Shown here: piece by piece, positions 52,301 to 61,300 of the stretch | How the letters are laid out: each line of letters starts with the position of its first letter | Numbering within the stretch: the stretch's first letter is position 1 | Source: Epiperipatus broadwayi | Lineage: Eukaryota; Onychophora; Udeonychophora; Euonychophora; Peripatidae | NCBI GenBank assembly: GCA_028023455.1 | Contig: JAQFVV010012536.1 | Location: forward strand, 2,684,001 to 2,748,000 | Direction: 5' to 3' | DNA: 64,000 bases | Notes under the pieces: generated by a model | Databases searched by the model: none | The model's input: only the letters and a program-made list of their open reading frames with translations | What the model was told of the DNA's origin: nothing | Translations under genes and position numbers: made by a program

Positions 52301-55300
52301 ACTATGCCAATGATTCCTCATGTGGATTTTAATCAATCAGAATTGAGTCTGGTTACATTGAACTTTATATGCAGGCAATAATGTTAATATTATTTATTTA
52401 TCCCTTCCACAGAATTTTGTTAATTGGTGATGATTAAAAAATAAATCAGCTAATCTTTTGTTAGACATATGTTTTTATCAATCAAACCTGGTGTCATTAA
52501 TAAATACCTCAGGATATCTGTTAAGACTCCAACAAACCAAGCACTAAAGTTCGAAAATCTTAAAACTGAATGAGAATTTAAAAGCAATTTAAGTAAAGCT
52601 TCTTTTGGTTTAGCTTAATGTCAGACCTATATAAGCTAATGGACTTCAATTGAAAATATTATTGTGTTTTCAATTTACGACTCATAGTTTTGTAGTTAAA
52701 TAGAGATAAAAAGGGCCTGCTGGAGGTTGCATTAGATCCTAAGATCTAGGTGCAGTGCTCTCAGATCCAAGGCTTCTCACTAATAAAGGCCACAAGCCAG
52801 AAAATAGTCTGGGGATATTGGATGAATAGGCACTAGATGGGGATTTTATGCACAAGCCTTCTAGCATCCATTGATTACTCTAACTTGCACTGAATGGCAA
52901 TACTGTAAGGAGAGTTTTGCCTGTTTGAATATTTTTCTTTTCAATATAACACACCTTTTAAGATGTACAAGTATATTCTGAGATTTATTTATATACAATT
53001 TGTTCCAGTGAAAAGGTGACTAGAGACTAATTTTCTCCCCAATCTGCCTACAGTGCCATCTCTGAATAGTCGACTGTATTACATCACAAGAGAATTTAGC
53101 TATTCACCACAAATATTTTAAAGTGCTAATATATCTGGATCATGAGTTATGACATGAAATGTGAAAATGTTTTGTATATAATGGAAAGACCTGTTAACGT
53201 TAAATTATGTTTTAAATGGGACAAAACTGATCTGAACCATTTGAAATGATTTATACTGTGCATGGCGGTGAAATCATGATTTGCAAGGATCTGTAATCAA
53301 TATAACAGTCCGAACAGCTATCCAGAGCTGTACCACACTTTGGGGAATTTGAACATCTACACAAAGCCTATACTTGAATTGCTAAAGAACAAAAACTGCA
53401 TCTATGAAGTGATTTAAAGCAGGCAAAACTCACTATATATATATATTGCCACACACAGCAAACTAGAGTAATATGGACACCAGAAGGCTTGTGCATAAAA
53501 TCCCCATCTAGTGCCTACTCATCCAATATCCCCAGATTAGTTTCTGGCTTATGGCCTTGGATCTGAGAGCACTGGTCATGTGATGTTTATTGGCTTAAAA
53601 CCAATCCTGCCTAATAGGATAGCGGTGGCTATGGTTATTAAAGAACCAAAGACACCAAAATGTATGGGTATTGAACTGGGTTCAGACCCATATGACTATA
53701 CAAGCTAATGGGCTTGGATTGAAGACATTAAGGTGTTTTCAATCTAAGACTCATAGTTTTGTAGTTAAATGGAGATAAAAGGTGGTTGCTGGAGGGTTGC
53801 ATTAGATCCTACGATCTAGATGCAGTGCTCACTGATCCAAGGCTCCTCACTGATGAAGGCCATAAGTCAGAAACTAGTCTGGGGATATTGGATGAGTAGG
53901 CACTAGATGGGGATTTTATGCACAAGCCTTCTGGCATCCATTGATTACTCTAGCTTGTTGTGGGTGGCAAAATATATATATATATATTGTTTTGCCTGTT
54001 TTAACAAGTTATACACAAGCATAAGACGAGGTGGTCATGTGATGTTAAGTGATTTAAAGAACACAAACTAATGATTACAAAAAAAAAAAACAGATATGTC
54101 TACAGTAGCAGACATTGTGTGAACTAATGAACATGTTTGATAGGGGAAATATAAAACTATTGGATAGAGAGGCAAAGATGTAAGGAAGAAAATTCAAAGA
54201 TACTGCTTATGTGATAATGGCAAATAGTCATATAAGCCAATCTAGTGTGCCAGTACATAATGTCTGGAAGCCTCTAATTAATCTTACTCTTAGGAAAAAG
54301 TATTTAAAAAAGTGGAGGAGTCCATGAACTTGAACCAACCCTCGTAGATAAATATATGAAATTTCTACTGACTGATGACTTTGACAGAATAGCTCAGATG
54401 GTTAGAATGTTGTCTTAAAATTCAATATCCGTGAGTCTAAAGGTGTAAGCTTGACTTCTATGCTAGCAGTATCATTGGTTAGGCGAGCAACACTTGAAGA
54501 AGAGTGGAGAATAATACCAATCGAAACATTATATAATCTACTAATCTGTGTTATCTTGTGTGTTATTACTAATAGTTGTTTGTATTTGCAGAAGTTTAAA
54601 AACAGTGTAAAATTTTCTAGACATTCAACATTTAATAATAGATGATGGAAATAATCCAACCCATTATCTTACTGAAAATACCATCATCACAAGGTTCCAG
54701 GAAGCAGAAATGTTTTCAAGTGTTTTCTAAGATTTTGTGATGGCAGGGATGAAATGTGCTGTCACATTTCATGGTGTAATACATGATTCAGACATGCTAG
54801 CACCATAAAATTTTTGTTGTAAATAGCCAAACTATACTGCTATGGAACTCATGCATTGGTTCTGAGATCTTGCTTTGGGCAGCTTGGAAAAATAATCAAT
54901 TATCTTTATTAGGACATACTGTGTGTATATGTATAGATGTTTTTAAATTGTGAAAAAGTGAATGTCATCATCAATGGGTGTCACCAAATTTTATAGGATC
55001 TGGTAGAGTATTTAAAAGAAAAAACTGTAGCTAGACAAAAACAAAAAAGGTATATTACTTAACTGTTGTTTAAAGAAAGTGTGCAAATATTATCATACAT
55101 TATTATACTCCATATTTGATACATCGAATGAAAAGGGCTATACTTTACATGGCAACTAAATAATTTTAAAAACCGCTAAATTGCTATTTTTAAAATTCAA
55201 AGATTTAAGCTTGGCCATCATGCATAAATTACTAAAATTATGTAAAACTGGTAAGTTGTTTTTCCAGTTCTGCACTATATATAAGTAAGATTTTCATTTC

Positions 55301-58300
55301 ATTAATTATGTGGTTTGGCACAATAGCAGGATGACAGATATGAAAGCTAAAGGTTCTTGAATTGAAAGTCAACCAGTTACTTCTGGTATTTGAATATCCT
55401 GTGATATTCTGATTAACTAGCCACTTAATTATTGCCCATGAATTTCGAACTTGATGAAAAGTTCATTACAGAAGTCGTTGAACATAGTTGCCTCAAATAT
55501 CGTTAGTTTAATTTTCAGCATAACCACATAGTTACAGTTATCTACACATGCTACAGAAAGTTTTTGCCATCTGGATCTAATATTAAAAGCTTATTTGCCA
55601 CGCGCAATGACAAAAAATTAAAAATATAAAATTATAAAGCCATATTATTCCTAGGTTAAAAAGATTTATTAAAGTCAATCTGACTATTATCTATTAGTCA
55701 ATATATCAGTCGATGACTTTTGCCCAGCAAGTGGTAGAAAATTTCTAAATGTTGACTTAGTTGAGTAAAGAGACCTTAGTGAATCGATACTTGATTTCAA
55801 GATACACTTGTGCACATTCAAATAATTGAAGTGACTGGATTTTAATTGATATGTAAACAAAATATTGTTTCATACTTTTTTTGATAATATAAATTTGACT
55901 TATAAATGGGGATTAAAGTGGAGTGGAGGAAAATAAGTAAAAAAGTAAAGTATAATGAAAGTACATTTATGCAACTGGAAAACGAAACACAAATATAGTA
56001 ATATAAGATTTCAACCTAGATATTACTAAGACAATATAGTTGCCAAGATACCGAAACATTGAGAAAATGCAGTTAAAAACAAATGTATAATATTATTTTT
56101 TTCTATCATAGCATGGTATTTATTAATCTTATAAACGTATTTATGGTGTGTGTGTGTGTGTGTGCGGGTACGCAGCGGAAATGTTCTACCGCACACACCA
56201 ACAATTTTTCTGAATCAGTTACTAAATATTTTTACAAATAAATTTTATTTTTATACGTAATTATTAATTCTATTCTATCATTTGTACATTTAAAAAAAAA
56301 CTTCAATAAAGATTTACGGATTAAACTGTAATAGTTTGTTGCGTTTACTTAACTTGTTTACATTGACAACTTTTACTGGGAACATTTTAGCCGGATCGAG
56401 AATCGTACATCACAAGCTGGTAGAGCCATCTGATGGTAAGAATAAGAAATTCAAAAGAGAAGTCAAAAAAATCAAATAAATTTGAAATATATCTTTAAAA
56501 TATATATGCGAAGTTAAGTTATTCCACGTTTATATTTTTTGAGTTTTATTATAAATTTTACTGGAAATAGTAAAACATATTTTTTGTTGTTTGTTTTTGT
56601 ATCACATTTTTGTATTTAAAATTGACAACAATAAAAATGTTTAAATCTTGTACGATTTTTACCTTATTTTTCCTTTATATATCGGGAGGGGGGTAAATTT
56701 ATAACACGAGTTGACAACTATTTTGAATATCGCCACTGTTTGTAATGTCTTTTGCATAATGATTGGCTTATGTGATTGCTAAATCTAGGTTTAAATTCAG
56801 ACTTAGGAGATATTCCATCCAGCTTTGGTTAAGGAATTTATCATGCATATATACAATCCCAGAACCCCCCCCCTCCAGATATCTACACCGTATCTAATTT
56901 CAATTTAGCCATTCATTTATTGATTAGCAAGTGAATAACTAACTATTCTTAGCTAATAATGACGGAAAACTAAAAATCTTCACCACCTAGGAAAGGATGG
57001 TATGCCTAATAAATAATATCCTCTTCATTTATTTATTTATTTATTTATTTATTTTTTTTTGGGGGGGGGGGAGTTCTGAAAATGCTTAACTGTTTAAACG
57101 CTATAATAGCGTAAGTAAATAAGCAGGTGAACGGACTGATAGATAGATTGGTATGGATGCTTGAATAGATAGATAGATAGAAAGACAGGTAAATAGGTAG
57201 TCAGGTATGTAAGCAGATAGGTAGCTAGAGACGTGAATGGAAGTATGGATGGTTGAATGATTAAGGAAAACGAAACGTAAGTGATTGAAAGGATAAATAG
57301 ATGTGGCGACATTCTTGTATTATATATGTGTGCGTAATTTTTTTTTTGCAGGTTAAAGAACTTGGGGTGATAATTTATAATTGTAGTTGCTTGGCGAAGG
57401 ATATGAGTAAAATCTTCGAAGTTTATTGGTACCTAGGAGCACAAAATGCTTCAATACCTCATCCATGGCCCAAAGAATATTCAACACAGTATAATAAGAA
57501 CACACCATTAGTTGTATCTTTTAATGACACTAATAGCACAGCTTATCTTGCAGTAAGAATTTTTTATATGGTCTTTTTTTTTTGTCTTTTGTATTTAAAT
57601 ATTTTAATGATTTATGATATAATATCTTTTTTTTAACAGTAATATTATTTAATTGTATGTAGAGTTTGAAATAGTATAATTATTTAAAAAATTAAAATAT
57701 TATTAAGATAATCATTAATTCATCTTAATTAAATTTGTCAAAGTAAAATGAAGAAAAATTATAAATATGGCAGAATTATGTATCCACAATATTAAACAAG
57801 GCAAAACTCTCCATACAGTAGTGCCACCCTGTGCCAACCAGAGTAATCTAATGGAGAAGGCTTGTGCCTACTACTGTATGGAGAGTTTTGCCTTGTTTAA
57901 TAACAATTATGTGCTAGTATAAGAGATGGTGATCATATGATATCCACAATATTCTTATATATGTATAATATTTAAATAGACATGCAAAACAAGAATATTG
58001 GCATCAACAAGGCTTTGAGTGTTCCATTCACAGATTTTCAATAATGTGGATGGCGGAAGAGTTGGAGTGGGGAAAAGATTGAAGCCTGTCTGTTAAAGTG
58101 TGAAGATTTGCTGTCTTAATATAAACTGAGCACTGATTGTATATATGTGTGGGAGATGATCATTTGGACCAACTGATGAGTGCTGGTTAAGCACGAAATA
58201 CATGTATTGGAGATCATTTATCTTTTTCACATGTATATGGTCATGCGTATCAGTTGTCTAACATGAAATGGATAGCTATGGAGAGCTTCACAGTCTGAGT

Positions 58301-61300
58301 TCAAGTCCTTTTAATTATATAAAACATATAAGTATATTTACATTTAATAAAGTTAACAACCCACAAATACCTTGGTCAGATTATTACTACAGATGTAAAC
58401 ATAATGGGTGAAATTAATCATAGAATTAAGCTTGGTTGGAGTGCCTTTGGTAGAAATAACTTAATATTAAAAGGAAATATGCCTATGGGTTTGAAAAGGA
58501 AGCTATTTAATAAATGTCTTCTACCAGTTTTTTTAGTTATGAATCTGAGACTTGGACACTTAACAGAAGAGCTCTGCAGAGAATTCAGAACACACAAAGA
58601 AGTATGGGGAGATATATGTTATGAATAGCAGGAAGAGGTCAAAAACAAAATACATGGGTGAGGACACAAACTAGTGTTAATGACATCATTGAAAGTATGA
58701 GATGAGTTGGGCTGGACATATGCTAGAGAAGATGATAATGAATGGACAGTTGAAATCTTAAACTCTATTCCAAAAGATTGTGAAAGACCTAGAAAGAGAC
58801 CACATGTGAGATGAAATGAAGTGTTCACGAGTAATGTGGAGAAGAGAGGCTAGAGATTAGAGAAGATGGATTGAACTTGTCCAGACCTTCATCCTGCAGT
58901 GGATCAATAATGGTTGAAAATGATGATGATGATGAAATATACATTTACAACATGTATATATATATATTAGGTTGCTGCATAATTTGGTTGATGGTAAAGT
59001 ATCAGACTTTGGAGCATAAGGTCATTGGATCATTTACACTTCTGGAACTTTCAGCATCCAATAAGGTAATGGCCAAATCTATTTGCATCCTGCATTGTCA
59101 TAGAGGATTATAATGAACAACTTCAGTTATATATTTTTAGGAAATATATATAGCAATGGCAATAACACATAATTTTCTCATATGCTGCACCCTGCTTTAG
59201 AACTATCTCCTTGTAAGCTTGACTAATCAACAGACTTCAGATGGAATAGCACTATAATATTCCCATCACCATTCTGTTTTTCTGGATTAAAATAAAGAGC
59301 ATGCTAATAGCTCTAACAAAATCTATCGATAAATGCCACAAGAGAAAGCATTTAAAAATCTCTATCGAGAAATTATCCCCATCCTCAGACCAGTTTCAAG
59401 CTATTGGCTTTCCTCAGTGTAGCACTAAGATATTTCAGACACTAGATCCAAAATACCAGAGAAAGCATTTAAAAATCTCTATCAAGAAATTATCCCCATC
59501 CTCAGACCAGTTTCAAGCTATTGGCTTTCCTCAGTGTAGCACTAAGATATTTTAGACACTAGATACAAAATACCAACTCAAAGCCAGCACTTATCTGATA
59601 GTTAACTTTTAAGCAGAAAATCTGAAATTTTCAGACCCCTAAATGTCTACAAATCCAGCTATCTCACTTAAATAGCTATATGGGGCTGAGGAATCTTCAG
59701 CCATAACATATTAATAGCCTTAGCAATATGACATCACTTAAAACTTAAAAGAAAAGAAGTCACGTGAAGTGTAACTTTTTTCACTTTATTTTATTTATTA
59801 TTATAGTTTTGCTTTTAAGTTTTAAACAATGCTATATTGCTAAGGATATTAATATATGGTATGGCTGAATATTTCTCAGCTCCATATAGCTATTTAAGTT
59901 AGAAAACTGAATTTGAAGACATATAGGCATCTGAAATTTTCGGATCTTCTATTTAAAAGTTAACTATGAGATAAGTGCTGGCTTTGAGTTGGTCAATTGG
60001 ATCTAGTGTCTAAAATATCCTAGATCTTCACTGAGAAAATCCAATAGCTTGAAACCAGTCTGAGGATGGGGATAATTTCTAGATAGAGATTTTAAATGCT
60101 TTCTCTTGCGACATTTATCGATAAAGCTTGTTAGAGCTATTAGCTTGCACTGTATTTTAATTTATAAATTACAAGCTTATCAAATTAAGTCACATGATGT
60201 ATGACTTTGTTTTTCTGGATGTTTATTAAAGACTAATAATCAAATCTGGAACTAATGCTCTCATGTGTCTAGCAGAATTTTTTACTGTTTTATACTATTT
60301 GAGTTAAAAGCCTAAAAATAAAAACACCCAAAGGTTTTGAACTCCAGTTATCTCACCTGCATAATTATGTTCATTTAATTCCAAATCAGTTTCTATATAT
60401 TCTAAAGACCTCAGTTTATGCCATCCACAGACTTCTTTTGTTCTTTGGCTAGAAAGATCAATGTCAATAACAATATCATATGACTTTCTCATATTCTTAC
60501 TCACATTTCCAAGACTAGTTACCTTCATCCTTTTTTAGAGTTATTTAATATAAGTTTGAATCCATTAATTATTAAACTGTACTGTAGATGGCTCTAGAAT
60601 AGAATAAGGACCTGCACTTGTAAACATATCTGTAGATAAACACATGAATGGATGAGTGGGAAGCAGATGTACATAAGGATGGATGGATGAATGAATAGAC
60701 TTTAAAAATATACATATTTAAGATAACTGAATAAGAAATATTTCAGTAGTGTACATGAAAAGAAGCAATGAACATGGATAGTTGAAAATGATATATGGAC
60801 AGTATATACATTCACCTGTACATCTTAAATATATTGTTTTTTTAATATAATTTAATGTATAACTTTCTTTTCAGAGCTCACCACCGCCTCTGTGTCCTGA
60901 TGGGCGGACATCTGACATAAATGCTCTTTTGGATGCCATTGACAAAGCACATAAATATGTTTACATTTCTGTGATGGATTATGCTCCTGTTATTTATTTC
61001 AGTCATCCAAAAAGGTAATAAGTTCATGATGAAAGGATACTTACGTATTATAACTGCTACTCATGTTTGCGATGGTAGAATGCCATACCTTTTTCCAATG
61101 GAGGGGGGAGGCAGTTAAGGCAGAATGCCATAGTTCTGACTTTTTAATATGGCATATTAAAAAAGTTACAACTTTTAAAAATATATTAAAAAGCCATGAC
61201 TATGGCATTATGACATCGCAAACACGGACAGCAGGTCTAAGACATAAGTTCCGATTAAAGTCTATTAAACAAATCAAAATTTTAAATTTTTTATATTTTT

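Larger units (their letters stand above)
59298..60158. repeat. Family C foldback, long form, with duplicated ribozyme in the left arm
   Basis: Inverted arms (59298-59745 and about 59795-60158). The left arm carries a 117-bp direct duplication (59343-59460 and 59460-59577), so the left arm has two ribozyme cores and the right arm one. Shared internal blocks include TCTGAAATTTTCAGA, AAATAGCTATATGG and GCCTTAGCAATATGACATCA. Confidence 0.9.

Noticed and set aside
56385-56440. tRNA-like block (GGATCGAGAATCGTAC...GGTAGAGCC) on the minus strand
   Set aside because: Box matches need insertions and no stems pair; too weak to annotate.
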